Origin: Beroe forskalii
Lineage: Eukaryota; Ctenophora; Nuda; Beroida; Beroidae
Direction: 5' to 3'
DNA length: 64,000 nucleotides
Assembly: GCA_011033025.1 (NCBI GenBank)
Contig: WFMF01000004.1
Location: 1,798,001-1,862,000 of the forward strand
Shown here: positions 32,701 through 47,700 of the stretch, in pieces
Position numbering within the stretch: position 1 is the stretch's first letter
How the letters are laid out: every line of letters starts with the position of its first letter
The notes under the pieces: generated by a model
What the model saw: the letters and a program-made list of their open reading frames with translations, nothing else
What the model was told of the DNA's origin: nothing
Databases searched by the model: none
Made by a program: the position numbers and the translations under genes

Positions 32701-35700
32701 TAGCCGGATCAAGGAGAGGTCTTGTTTCTTGAAGCAGATTTGCAGTGTAGACCCAGATCATTTCCTAGTCTTCACTCGTCATAATATTGTTCTATTGTTT
32801 TATGATAATGGTAGAATGATGTGATGTTTCCATGTTAATTGTTCAGGTGACGTGACCCCTCAACCCCCTGTAATACCTCAAGACGGAGACAGCAAAGAAA
32901 CGGAGACCAGCTGCTTCGAAGAGGTCCTTGTGGACAACATGTTGGGTGAGAATTAGGAAGTTTGAGCCTCAGAACTAGCTCAAATAGTTCAAGTAGTTCA
33001 CTATAATGGTACACGCATACAACACGACAACTTCAGCTTTCAAAATTATGTATCAAAAAATAATCAACGGTTTCAATAATTCCACAAGCATTTACATGAT
33101 CAATTAATTCTCGTGAATAAAATAATATTCCCTTCAAGACTCGAACTTCCTACTGAGCTAATGCCAACACTAGCTCGTATGTTAACTCGCAGGGTTTGCC
33201 AGCACGCCTCGTGGCCTGCTCTTTCTCTTCCAGGGGTCCATGCTGGACCAGTGCATCGACTATTTGTACCAGAGACGGTGTAAAAAGCTGCAGGTAAGCA
33301 ACGTAGTTTCATGCAAATGGCAGAACTTTGAGATTTCTGATACAAATCATAGATCAGGCATCCATTACTCGACACACGTTTAGTTAGTTTTTGAGAGGGT
33401 GTTCAAAAATGGAAGATTTAAGGGGTCATGGTCAAAAGCTTCTAGTTACGGCAAACGACACCGAATTTGGTGTAGACATTCATGATATGGCACTGGTGTT
33501 GGTACCATATGCCATTGAGTCCAACCAATCACCTCACTTTAATATGGAATTGAAAAGACTGCTAGAAATCGTGAGTTACATTAACGTTGGGAACAACAGC
33601 TTGTAACTCGATGTCAGTGACATCGAACACGTACGTGGACGTGGTGGGTCTCTCTCCATCAAAGACCTCATCAGCCCCCTCCTCCTCCTCCTCCTCACAT
33701 TCCACAGGCACCACCTCGACATCATCCTCTTCCAGGTCCTCATACTGAGCCCTGTCCACCAAGTTACCCAGACAGTCCCTCTCTCTCTTGGCTATGTACG
33801 CACATACCCCCGCAATGAGTAGTAGCAACCCTCCAACGACAGCTACCACCACCACATACGAAGTGCTCCTGTCCGAGGGATGTGCTGCCTCGCACATCCC
33901 TCCCACCACCACTCCCTCCTCACACAGCATGCACTGCAACCCACCGTCACCATAGTAACCAGCCGGGCAGGTCGTGCACGTGCCGTTAGCGTAGAACGTG
34001 CCAATATCACAGGAGAGGCAGGAGGGGGAGCCAGCTTCCGAGTAGTGGTCCCGAGGGCAGGCCCTGCACTTGGGTAGAGTGCTGCTGTTGCTGAACGTGT
34101 TCCTCCGACACTTGACACACTGCGAGGTGTGGTGGTTCCAGTGGTAGCCCGGATCACAGGACAGCTGGGTGTTATTGGGTTGCTTTGTTTCGTTGGGTTG
34201 CTTTGTCAGGAGTTGCTGAGTGTTATTGGGTTGCTTTGTGTTGTTGGGTTGCTTTGCATCAATGTGTCTGCAGGCTAGGAACACCACCGGACTCCCCTCC
34301 TCGCACCCCACCTTACCACCCTCCTCCTCGTAGTGGCACACTCTCCCTCCCAGACACGTCACATTCCACAGAATTGCTGCAGACAGCAGGTTGCTGTCTG
34401 TCCGCAAGAGGCCCCCACCGTGGTATCCCAGCACTTCACAAACTGCCACTGCTGTGGAGTTAGTGAAGTGTGGACTAGCGCACACTCCACCCACTGTTGT
34501 AGTGTTGTCTGCACTGGAGTACGTTGCTAGGAGCTGTCTGAAGCCGCATTGCGTTTTGTTGCTTGGGATGTTGCTTGGCAACGTATCACTGCTAAGAGAC
34601 TCGCTCGTGTCACTTGGCAACGTTTTGTTGCTAAGAGACTCAGTCGTGTTGTTGCTAAGAGACTCGGTCGTGTTCTTGTCAATCGCACATGGAGCTAGAG
34701 ATAACGTCACTCTCTTGGAATTACCTGAAGGCGTTGTTACAATAATAAAACGAACATAATGGTCCTACAGACATGCCACTATTCGTATTGGGTGTTATGA
34801 TGATCTTCACGTAGAAGCATTCTGTTCCTACGATGACAGTAGAAAGCTTTCATTTGAATGCGAGCTTTTCCATATCTGTCAAACTTTATTTTGTGACCGC
34901 ACAAAACTTGAGACAATGATAATTTTGCTGGGATCGATGCCTATGTTCAATAAATCAATAAAATTCTTCTTTATGATACCGAAGTCATCAAGCATTGCCA
35001 TAAATGTGATGATTTATATTTTTCATTTACTCACATAGCAATAGAACTGGTAAAAGGGCGTGATATACCAATAGAAGACGAGATACCATGCCGAATTGTG
35101 GTAGCAATGTACGATAAGGGAAATTCTAATGTGAAATTGACAAAGGGAAGATGTGAAATAAGACGTTGGCGTGATACCTAAATCACAGCTCTGAATTCTG
35201 TCTCGTGTATCTCTACTCAAGAGACATTTTACTTTATACTCTTATTGTGACCTGTGTAACGTAAGGATTTCTGTGTTAGTGTGTTGTAGGCAGGAGTAGA
35301 TAATCGCCACCATGTAATTGTATTCTGTGCCTTTAAATTCATCTACTCAAAATCACAGCTTCTGTCTAGTGTATATCATGATGATATCATGATGAATCAG
35401 GATTCATAAGGCAATTTTGAAACAATTCAGATACTCCAAGCACCAAGTTACCAACACCAACCTGTTTCCAGGTGAGTAAAACCCAGAAATTCGGGTACGG
35501 TTACATGGTGAGTCAGATCATTGGCATCCCAGCTGGACTGCAGGCACTTGAACGCTGTGGCTTTATCAGGTACTGTCTTTTGACAGAAGGCCGAGCCACA
35601 TAACTTCTTTATATTTCAATTTCAATGATTTTGCATTTTTTGCAGGGGGACTGCCCTTATTTTCAATTTTCGCGCCCCAACGCCACCTTCTCGACCGATA

Positions 35701-38700
35701 AATTCTCAGCAAATCCTTTCTAAAATTCCCTCCTCAGACAGCGTTCTCGAAACTTGTGGTGGCTGTTGGAAAATGGAGGTCCTCCTACTTCCTCAGAGGT
35801 GCCTGTAACCCAACCCCCAGACCCGTACTTTGAAGGAGCCCTTCTTAAAGCTCTGACCAGCCTAATACAGGTACTGTAACCCAACCCCCAGACCCGTACT
35901 TTGAAGGAGCCCTTCTTAAAGCTCTGACCAGCCTAATACAGGTACTGTAACCCCAGACCCGTACTTTGAAGGAGCCTTTTCTGACCAGCCTAGATTAAAT
36001 TTTCCCACCTTGCCTCTCAAAAGGTTTTTCCTCCCATTAGACTAAAAATTCTAAATTGAAATAAACTTAAGTAAAACAGACGTCTGGATTTAGAACTAAC
36101 AGGATTTTAAAATATAAGTCTAATTTCACAGAAAATGAAAATGTCTACTTAAACAAGTATAAACTAGCAGTATGGGGGTTCTGGCAGCCCCCAGCAGCCC
36201 CGTTTTCAATAGATTAAATTTTTTAACTGAATCGAATTGTCATATTTAGCAAAATGAAGATTTTACAGGATTTTTTAGAATCTAATTTTAAAGCATTTCA
36301 GTCTAATTTTAAAGCATTTGGCCCGTAGGCTGTATTTGAAATGAAAAATGTTTACAGAGATGATAGTGAAATCCAGTTGGCAGGGGTCTGGGGGCGGCAG
36401 CCCCCAGAAGCTGGACGTTTTCAACCTAATAAAATTGTCATCTCAATAAGATTTTAACTCTTGTCATATTTAAGTCTAATTCCAAAGTATTTGACCCTCA
36501 TTTATGATGAAAAATGTCTGCAGAGATGAAAATTAAATCTAGTGAGCTAGTGAGCAGGGGTGGGGGGCAGCAGCCCCTAGAAGTCAGATAGTTTGGCCTG
36601 TAGGTCGTATTCGAGACGGAATATGTCTGTACAGATATAAGAATGAAATCCAGAAGGCGGGGGTCAGGGAGCGGCAGCCCCCAGAAGCTGGACGTTTTCA
36701 ACCGAATAGAATTGTCATCTCAATAAGATTTTAACTCTAATTCCAAAGTATTTGACCCTTATTTATGATGAAAAATGTCTGCAGAGATGAAAATTAAATC
36801 TAGTGAGCTAGTGAGCAGGGGTCTGGGGCAGCAGCCCCCAGAAGCCAGGCATTTTGAACAATAAACTGAATTGTAGCCTCGATAGGATTTTTACTCTTAT
36901 TTGTACTTGTGAACAAAAATTGCACAATTAAATTTCGCACATGTTCTAATATGGCAGTAATGATGGGATGACGATTTAAATCATATAGGAAGTACTCTTC
37001 TAATAATCAATATTTAATTCATAGCTTCAATAACTTCACACGTGCATTAGTTAGGTAACTACTGTATGCATTTTTCTGGGATTATTTCTCAGAACTTATT
37101 GTAAATTTTCTGGCAAATTTTTAAAAATAATATTTTTTGGCAATTTCACAAAATCCCAGTTTTTCATTAGCACTGCTAACTGTTAAACTTAAATTTTTTG
37201 GCAAGATTATTTCAATTTTTCAAAATTACCTCACCAAATTATTATCAAACAAATTCCTCCCATTAGCACTGCCAACTCTTGTGCCCCTAACCATTTTCAG
37301 GCAGGAAACAACAGCCCCAGACATTCTTCCCAATATTCATAGGTAATTTCATTAATCGAAAACATTACCTTATTGGCCTTTATTTCATTTTTTTTAACCG
37401 GCTTTTTTACCTGGACAAAAAATGAATCATTTTATTTTTAACTCCCCAGGTACAAAAATTTTTCAGGTTGCCAGATCAAGGATTTTTGCACTGTATCCTA
37501 ACGTCACCTCATACTCTTGTGCCCCTGGATCCAGAGGTTATGTTATATGTTTCCAGTATGAATTTTGCACTATATAAGCAGAAAAGTTTCATTTGACCAA
37601 CAACCTACACGACATTCTGCAACGCATCATATTCATAGGTAATGTAATATTTAATTAAATACTTAAATAGCACACTTTCTTCTGATAATGCCCCTGAATG
37701 ATCGCTTCACGTTATGATCAGCAAATTGCGATTCCCGCATGATATTATGATAACTTTGCAAATCCTAAGCCTGTTTTATCCTTCACCTCCACTTAAATGA
37801 ACCCTGAAAGCTGCATAGTAGCTTTTGTAGTCAACCAAAACATATTCTTTACAATTGTTATCTACTTCAACTGCAATTTATTGGCTAAATAACTCATGAA
37901 TAATTGTTATAGTGGTTAATTATTTAATGAAACATCAGCTTAATATCTCTTGAGTATGGTTTTAGAGGAAACTTAATAAAAATCGGTTTCAACTCAAAAT
38001 TATAACAGTATTTAATACTTTAATAATATAATAACATAATTTTTAGATTGAAATTATCAAAAGTAGAATTCTGTTTTTACCGATATTTCATTGAAACGAA
38101 AGCAAATAATTTCGACTTTAATATGATCAAAAAATATGATATTTTGATATCCTTGCACCGTTTTTAATGTTCTAAACATCACAACGTCTCTGGTTTTCTG
38201 AATGTTGAGTCGCCTATTCATGTCATTACTGAAAGAGATTTTAGGTGTTAGAAACAGGGAGAAAACTGGAAATTGGAAGAAGGCTTAATAGACAGTATTT
38301 ATACATATCCGCTCTTAGTGAGAACCCTTGTTTGTTTGAACAAAATTTATTCGACTCTACAAACTACAATTTAACACAAGGAGCCAACGAAGATATAACA
38401 TAATTATAAATGTTTTCTAGTTTTTCCTAGTTTTTTATACCTATGCAATCCTCGACGAGTTTCCCATCAGCATCATAGAAGAAGGCGTTGCAGGCTCCAC
38501 AGTAGTTGGGCACACAGAAAGCGTCAGGGTTGGAAGCGCAGGTGGCGGTTTCACAGGGGTGTACGAAACACGTGACCACTGGCATGCCCTCGGGACACAT
38601 GCTCGACTCTGGGAGGCAAGAATAGGTTACAAAAGCGATGTTTGGATTAGATTCAGGGTGGGAATAGGTTACCCAGTTGGGTCAAGGAGAGAAGAATCTT

Positions 38701-41700
38701 GTATATTGGAGTAAAATAGTGAATAGGTCTAGCTTAGATTACTGATAAAACATTTCAAAAAGAGCAGACTTAATTTTTATTTGATCAGTTGATCCTTACT
38801 CACCATCGACTGGTTTAGTAATCTCCATTTCACCTGAAACAACGGGGGTCAAATGATTGATCATTCTATCAATCTATCAATACAAATTTAGTGACTCGGA
38901 AAATTGAAAAGTTTCAAATACCAGCCGAAAAAGATTCTAACTGGCCTTTGTGCGCCCAGGAATAAAAACACGAAGATGAAATTCACTTACAGTCCTCGAA
39001 CTGCATGTTGCCTGCCATCTGAGGGACGGACATTTTAACCAGAGCATCGCACGTGAGGTGTGGGAAAACACATCCCTTCGACACCACCTTCACTTTCAAG
39101 GTGTCCATACTGAAAAAGGGGAAAGAGTTTACGGTATACCACGCCATATATTCATATATGGATGTATGAATACATGGGGCGGTATTGCGTCAGGTCAAGC
39201 AACATATCTTCATGTTGCTTTGTAGAAATTTTACAATTTTGTGTGACAAATGAGCGTGGTAGCCATGGTGTACTGAATCTGGGAGCTCAAAACCCAAACA
39301 TAAAGTTGGCCTGAGTGATGGACCTTTTGAGTCAACCATTATCTCATGAATAAGCTTTTGAATTTATATTTCCTATTTATAAAGTCCTGGGCAGTGGGCC
39401 CTTATAAAAAATCTTTTTCTTGGTCTCCATTTTTATGATGGATCCCACAAATACCTGTACGTCAGCGTGTGGGTTCCACAAGTAAATCCTGCTGAGCACT
39501 CGGTCATTGCATTCTCTCCACAGGCATTGGTGTCTGATTCTGATGTAGAGAAACTCAATTACATAACCAATTGGTGATGGTCAGATAATGATTCACATTC
39601 GGTACTCATTACAAAATCTTATAGAATTTAGATGCAACTGCTGATAATAGCAACAGGTACTTTTACAGAAAAACTATTACAGTTTATATTTTTTCATATA
39701 ACTATGCAACTACTATGACTTTATGAAACACCCAATTATTGTGTATTACCAAAACTGGGCATCTTAGTTTCTCCGCCGCCAGGCATGACTGCGAACACAT
39801 CCGTGCAGCTCTCACAGGACACGGGCTCCTTCGACATCATCTCATGATCATCTTCTTTATCCACTGGAATCGATGTTAAATCATGTTACTATGGTACATC
39901 ATGTAGAATACTTTATTAATGTAAATTCATGAAGAGCTTTGTAAAAATGTTCCATTTTCATTTTGAAGACTTTGCACTGAGTAATGCACTCGTGCAATGT
40001 GTTAATGTGCTATTGTGCTAAATCTTACATCTGAAAATCAGTGATCTCGCACTTACTTCCATCTTCTTCTCTATCATGGCAGTCAGTGACCTCGTTTCCA
40101 TCTGCATCTCTGAAGACTGCTGAACAGTCCCCACAGAAGTTGACTGAACAGTAGGCGTCAGGGCGGTTGGGACACGTCGCTCCCTTGCAGGGGTTGCCCT
40201 TGCACGCCACAATAGGGACACCTTCCCCGCATTCAGGCTCTGAGATCAAATACTGTCAGACGTCAGTACTCAAGTAACTTAGTTTGACTTGATAATCTTG
40301 CAGACATCTGGTTCTATTCACCAGATTTACGTTTTAACACTTTCTACCAGAAACACTCTCAAAACGCTAAATATACAGAGATGATGAACACAAACTGGCA
40401 AATATAAGCCACTTCTTGTCCTATTACTCCCTCATCTCCCTCTTCTCTCATACATACCATCGCAAGTGTCTACAAGATTCCCATCCTCGTGTCTGAAGCT
40501 CACGGAACACCCGCACAGGTTCGGTTGGCAAGTTGCGAAAGGGTATCTCGGGCACCCGATGCCCAAACAAGGGTTACGGGGACACTTGGGTTTATCTGCA
40601 GTGCACAGCCTTCCAATTTCCTCGTCATCCTCGACACTCATCTCATCTTCGCTGAGGTCTGGGAATAGGATGCTCAGTGGCTCTCAATGAGTGTTCGATG
40701 CTATCCATGGGTCTAGACCAGTAGACCAGAATGATTTCCTCACCTTCAATACGGTAGACGATAATTTATGGGCCTCCGATACATTTCGCAATTCCGCATT
40801 TAGTCTTCATCAATTCTATGATTGTAATTTAAATTAATTGTGTCACTATGGCATATTTCCAAGTCTGGTAAAGCACTGTACGATTATTGATTATTCTGTT
40901 AAATTATCATCACGCACGCACAGAATGCGCATGTTTGGAAATCTCAGAATCATTCTGAACAGATGTGGTGACACCAGCAGTTGTATTAGGAAGTACAAGG
41001 AGTGTTAATACCTGTGATTCTGTAAGTTAGAGACGCAGTGTCTCCGGTTGGGAAATAAAACTTGGTAATCTCCCTACTCCAGTACACATGCCACGGCTTG
41101 TTCATCTTGGTCCTGTCGCAGATCTCGTCCCTCAGCACCTCGTTGAGGATCTCCACTCCGTTGCACGTGACTCTGAGTCCTCGTGGCGTCCTCGTGATCC
41201 TCCACAACTTGTCCTGTTCCTCTGGCAAGTTGCCCGGGAGCACCTCCCAGTTCTGGTAGCACCACCCGATCTGGTAGGAGGGGGTCCGGCTGAAGAGCAC
41301 GAGGAAGGCCCCGGCCCACTCCTCGGCCTCGTCTTGGAAGTACATGTACATCTTGTCCTGACTGCCGTTCTCGGAGTTAGTCCGCACTTCCAGAGCCATG
41401 TCCTTGGAGAAGTCTACCTTCACAGACCGCTGCACTGCCGTAAAGCCACCTGGAGGCGTGGAGAGATGGATCAGCGGGCGATAGAAGCCAATTCAGAGAC
41501 TGTGGAGTAATTCGATTACAATTTGTAATGTTAGAAATGTCGGAGAGAATAATCGGAGATTTTATTTGAAATCAATTTAATGGAGCTTGTAATCTAAATA
41601 GTAGATTGGAACTTCGTCCAAGGAAACATCCGACATCACGGAAGATCCCTAAAATACCCACATCATAACACTACAGTCTACAATATACAACAAACATTTC

Positions 41701-44700
41701 AACAGACAAAACTCACACTTGTAGTTGCACTCATGTCGTGGGTTGTTGAGGAACCTCTCGAATCTGATGCAGTAATCCTGTCTCTTGTCCACGTCTGCTG
41801 CCGCGCACTCCGTAAAGATCCTGGGTTCGAAGCCCCGGGAAAGACACAAGTTGAACTTCCTGCTCCAGCTGTCACACTTGACGTGACGTTCCGCCTGCAC
41901 AGCTGCAGCGTACAGCACGACCAGCAGTAAGAGTTGTAGTCTCATGTCGTGCTGCGTGTGCGATCTGTTAGCTCTTTGGTGCATGCAGTGCACAAATCAA
42001 CTGGGAAGTACAACGTGGTTACTTAGTTAGTTATGGTGTGAACCAAAACACACAAACACCTCACTTCAGAATGTGATTAATGGATTGATTGGAATGTTGG
42101 GATTCTGCAACATTTCATTGCGAGTAAGGCAAAAAATCTAACAGAGTCTCTAACAGAAGTTTGAAAAAAGAAATAAAGAAAGAATCGACTAAATCACATT
42201 GCTTAGATCGAGAGAAAAGCAAAACGTCATGTCGTACAAGAAATACAGGTCTACAGCACACACTCCTCGATTCAAAACAGAACATAAAGCGACAGCTCAG
42301 GTTTCCAATGTGCTGATTTTTGATTTGAAGCCCCTCTCCCCTCTAATGACTCACTAGTAATAAGCGACTTGTTGTGACGTCATTGTAATAACTTAACATA
42401 GTGTATCTTTGGCATCAGCCACGTCTTTATCACAACTAACAGAGAGTTGGTACCTGTTCCTCAATTGAGTTAAATACGACCCCGTAATCAGATTACTTGG
42501 TGTCGATAAAATTTACTGCACACCAGCAGAAGAAATGTAAGCAGAAGAAATGTTCTGCAAAACTCGAGGAAGATGCACAAACATTAGTCTAATATTATTA
42601 TGTGCATATTTAATAATATTTTCATAAATATAATTAAATTTAAACATTGGTGAAATAACAAATGACTAAAATTAGCCAAATTATTAAAACCTTGCAACGC
42701 ATTATCTTATTAATTCTTTAATTGTTATTTTTTATCTCAAACTTTGACTTTTATCAGGCCTTGCATTTTTCCTTCCTAACTTCCATGGCGTTTCCAAATC
42801 AAATGATTTTATGAACTTATCAATATTTCTATTTGCAGAAATTTAATACGCTTTGTTTGGCGTGAATTTTAAATCAGGTACCATGACAGAAGAGTTACCT
42901 AAAATCTCGAGACAGACTCGACTGGTGTCAGACGAAAGTGGTTTCAAACCAGAGTGCGTCGTCAGACCAGTGTGCGGTGTCAGACAAACGTGGTGTCAAA
43001 TAAGATGGTGGTGTAGTGTCAGACTCGAGTGGTGTCAAACCGGGCCAAAGTGGTATCAAACTGGAGTGGTGTCACTTGTCAGAGAAGAGTGGTGTCATGC
43101 CATGTCAGATTATAAGACTATAGTGGTGTCAGGCTAAAATTGTCAGACATAATAAAATATCAGTTGCTAGAGTGATATCAGACAAAAACTGTGTCTGACA
43201 CGCGGTGTCAGTCAAAACATGTAGGATGAATATAGTATTTCTATACTCAAAACTTGCAAAAACTACCAAACTGCTTATAATATCTTCTTATCTTGACTTC
43301 TCCCTCAGATTCTCTCTCGAAGAGGAGGAGTCTTCTGAACTACGAGTTGATGCAGATATTCGGCCTGCGAATCCTCTCAATCCTCCTATCTTGCCTTGAT
43401 ACTCTCCTCTACTTTGTGGACAATCACGACATAATCAACTATCTGGTCAAATGTCAAGAGGACGCTAAAAGCGAGGGAAAGGTAGACTTCGGTTTTGAGA
43501 TTTTATAGTTGCAAGTTTCTAGACAAAAGATTCAAATAATGAGTTATAAATCTAAACATTGCCATTTTTCAAATTATTCTGAGAAGTAACGGGCCTCTTT
43601 CCCATCCACAGACTCTTCCAAATGAAGTCCTAGTGCCTTGTACAGTTGTCTACTGTAATGAGCTCTCCGAGCCCTTTGCAGGTCTTTCCCCAGTTGGGAA
43701 ACGAATCTATCGACGTACTGAGAATATTGATTTTATTTTTACCTACAGATTGTTATTGACGATGCTACCATTGAAAGAAACATCATCCTTGTCAGATCCA
43801 CCGTGTTAGGTTTCTCGGTTTTACTTTTGGATTTTACCTAATACCTACCTTTTGTTAGTTCATGCTGAAAATCCGAACTAGACCATAAAACTTAAATTTT
43901 TATAATGATGATTAGAAATATTTGACTTAAGTACATGTTAAAGTAGTGTCTTTGTCAGGTGGATTCACTGAGAAAGTCATTCCTCCCCGACTCACAAAAG
44001 AGACAATGTCAGAGGAGTACCCTTACGCCCTGGTCGACTCTACCAACCTACCCCAGTGCTACCTCACCCAACCTACCCCCACCTCAGAAACCAAGGTTAG
44101 AAGCAGAGGGTATAAAGTGCCCCTTCAATTCGTATCCGTTAGAAAATTGCACATTGAATTGATCGGCTAATTGATGAATCATATTGGTTATGGTTAATAA
44201 TCAACAATAATGCACTAAATCGTTAATAAATCACTACTCAGTTACTCTACTCAATTCTATAACTCAGTTTATTGAAGTTATCCTATGCACCTATCCAGGC
44301 AGAAGTGAAGCTGTCTGCGATGCCTTTGTCAGACAATGAATCGGACTCCTGGCTGGACAAGACCCGGTCGTTCGTACTGGCAGCTTGCCGGAAGACCTCG
44401 TTTTCTGGACACGTCGGACTTATGGAAGTCGTGCTGAAGTACCAAATCCAAGAAAATACTTCGCCCTTCAAGCCGGTTTGATATAGTAGCAGAGCAGTTA
44501 TCTCCATCAATATTCTAGTATTATCAGATTTCATAAAAATGGAACACTGCTTCCAAACGCCTTTAGCTGGTTCACTGGGTGCGAAAATCCTGGGTGCAAA
44601 AAATCAACTTATATGTACGTCCTTTAACCTATAGAATCGACTCTCCATACCAATTTTAGGAGGGAAATTTTCATGGTGCTAAAATTGGAGATTTTTTCAA

Positions 44701-47700
44701 CGAAAAAAAACCTCGTATTTCCTAATTTCAAGGTATATCTCGCATTGAAAGAGGTGGTTTTGGAATCGAATTAGTAAATGCAGTATAATTGTATAATTCC
44801 ATACCCAAATTATCTTCAATATAAAAAAATTAAGCATGTATCTAGAATATAATCTATGAGAAATCTGTGGGAAATCCATGTGTGGCAACTAAAAGAAAAA
44901 TTTGTCCCTTTTAAATCTAAGAGTTAAATCTAAAACCATGAAATGTGAAAGTCCACTCCCTCATAAGTCCATTACTCCACGGTGACGGAGATGGGATCGG
45001 AGATGATGGTTTCCCCGTTGTGCACCGTTTTCAGCACCCAGTCTCCCTCAGTTAGGGCGATGCTTTTCTTCCACACTCCGATCCTCCGGAACAGAAAGCC
45101 CTGATCGTGGTCGTGTTTAGCGTTCTGGCAGTTCTCCAACCCATCTCCGTATACCTTGCAGATGCTGGCCTTCACTCGAGTCACCACTTCTCCAGCACTG
45201 TCTGTGATGGTGTAGGAAACGTGGCATCTTTCTCCCACGCTGCAGGTTTTGCTGGTAAATCTCGGGGTGATGGTTAGTCCGTCATCTTCTTCAGCAGCGA
45301 GACTCAGCTCTTCAGAGACAGGATCTGAGGAATGTATTTATTAATGTGAATAACTCTAAAGGTAGCGCCTTTCTGGATTTACTTTTAGAATGCAGTTATT
45401 TGTCATCTTGTAAGAAATCCCTCTACTTATCTCTTTCTTAATGTGTATTTTCCCACTCACCGCAGCCGGTTCTCTTGAAGTAAGAGATGTAGTTGTCAGA
45501 TTCCTCGTCATTGGCCACTTTGTTGAGGTACTCTTCCCATCCCTCATCTCCCTTGTTCACTACAGAGTACCTCCCAGAATCAGAAAGTTCACATTGATCA
45601 CGGCTGTAGGGATAGTGCATTAGAAATATTGTGAAATCGGGCAAAACTTGTTGAAATTCGTGTTCTTTACTTATATTGCTGATGTTTCCCTGCTATATTT
45701 GAGTATTTTGAACTGGTTACCGGACTGCCAAACACCACAAACTCACTCCTCAATGCAGCGAACTCCCGTGCAGCGATCCTGAGCGTTGCACTTCTCGGTG
45801 GCTTCCTGGGCTGCGGAATTGTAGTTGCCGTTCTTGAAGACTGCCTTATCGACGAAGGTTCTGTTAGCGTGCTTGACTCTCCACTTGAAGAAATACCCCT
45901 CCACCTCGTCGTAGCAGGGGAACTGTGCTGCAGCCAAACCTGGGGTGTCAGGTGTTAGTTGGGGGTAGAAGTGGGGAAAAGGGTTGTTCATCCTGCTTTT
46001 CATATGTTGAGTAAACACAAAGATAGTTGTAAGGGCATACAAAAGAGTTAATGTCAGCTTTCAATCAATTAAATTTTGGGAGGTGTTGTTAGATATTTAA
46101 AACACTCCTACCAAGGAAAGCGGTTATGAGTACCAGAGTTTTTGCCATCTTTCACTGCCTATGAGAAATAGTGGAGTTGAAGAGTTGATATCAACTTGCT
46201 ATCATACAGTTGTGCTTCAATTTAATTCCGACCGATGGAGGAAAATTTTCATGAACATTATCAAAAGGCTAATTGTAGTGGAAGCATAGATAATTGTAGT
46301 GGAAGCGGGGAAGATTTACATAGTCCATTTAAACCCCCTTTTAACTGCAGCTCATGGAGTGTAGGAGTACCCACGTCTCTGGGTTTCAAAGTTATGCGGA
46401 ACTCCATGCAGTTCCATTGAAATAGCTTTAAATAGTTGAGCGACATGAAAAATTTATTGTACATTTTGGCTGCGTTACTCAACCTTCCACAACAACTGAG
46501 TGGAGTTCCCTTGGAGACTCCATTTATACTGAAAGTAAACTTTGTCATGTGACCATCATCGCGATGCACTCATAAGTCTGTTTCAAGGAATTCGGCGTTA
46601 ATTTCGGCTTAGGCTAACCACCTGACCCGCTGGTCATAGTTTTTTTTTAATCAATTTTCACCGTTAGCAACTCGTCAGCTCTCATTAAGTTTTCCAATGG
46701 AGATGATCAAAAGCACTGAACACTTTGACTTTTGAGCTATGAACGTATGAACTATTATCTTATTATTTAAGTATTATTATAAAGTATTATAAGTGTCTGT
46801 TCAACCAGATTCCTGGAATACAGAAACGCCCAACACTTGAATCATGGTCATCGGCTGGGAATAATTTGGTATATCAATTTACTTAGAATGTTCCGTAAAT
46901 AATTTCACTGCCCGATTTCTGGCGAACTGATTGAGATAGGAAAATTTTTGTGTACACTTTGTGAATCTATGGAAGATAGGCCTTATCTCATTACCAGTAA
47001 ACGGCGTCACAGTTAATAGTTTTGGTTCTACAAAAGTTGGTTAAGTCCGCCGCTGTATGTCGTTTTTAAAATTCAATAAAAAGAAAGCCCAAAGAATATG
47101 GAGCTACATGCGCACTGTGGGACTAACTGCGGTCGAACTGAGTCCCTAAACCTGATTTGATTTTGTGTGACAGGTTTCTGTTCACCAGACTTCAAGAAAA
47201 TTGCTGAATCGGACTGAAAAAGGATTTGGAAACTGACGTACAGTGTTTTCTGAGGCAACTTCAAAACTATTATATTGCTTTACCGGTAGTAAAAGAAGTT
47301 CAAAACCATTGTAAAATGGTGGTTCGACAGTCTGTAATTTATCATGGCGTATTTTATTCTATTTATTAAAGCCCGCTTCTTCAATTTATTGAGGTATGAA
47401 ATTATTTATGCAAACTTTAAGCATGTAAAATTGAATGAAAAATGAAAATTTTGATGAAAATATAAAGATTCATCAAGCTCATACACCCCAAATTTGGTAG
47501 ACATGATAGCAGAGATATGGGGATAAGTTTTATCAATTTTTAGAGGATTTAATAATGCTACGGGTTAAACTATGATTCGTCACATGAAACCTTTTTAATT
47601 GATATGTTTCTTACAGTGATCTTTTCTCTATAGTGGTAACTTTCTCTAGGCTACTCTCGCAGGTGGACGAGAGTATCCATTATCTATCATAATGACATCA

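Noticed and set aside
33231..33293. Acceptor at ...CTTCCAG|GGGTCC for TBC1D32 exon 7
   Set aside because: Gives a frameshift into TAA; the upstream acceptor at 33192 keeps the frame and adds a conserved ASTPRGLL segment.
33391..33606. Plus-strand open frame between TBC1D32 exons 7 and 8
   Set aside because: No consistent splice phase and it overlaps the end of the opposite-strand receptor gene.
42853..43137. Frame rich in Val-Cys-Trp repeats
   Set aside because: Product of the GTGGTGTCAGAC minisatellite.
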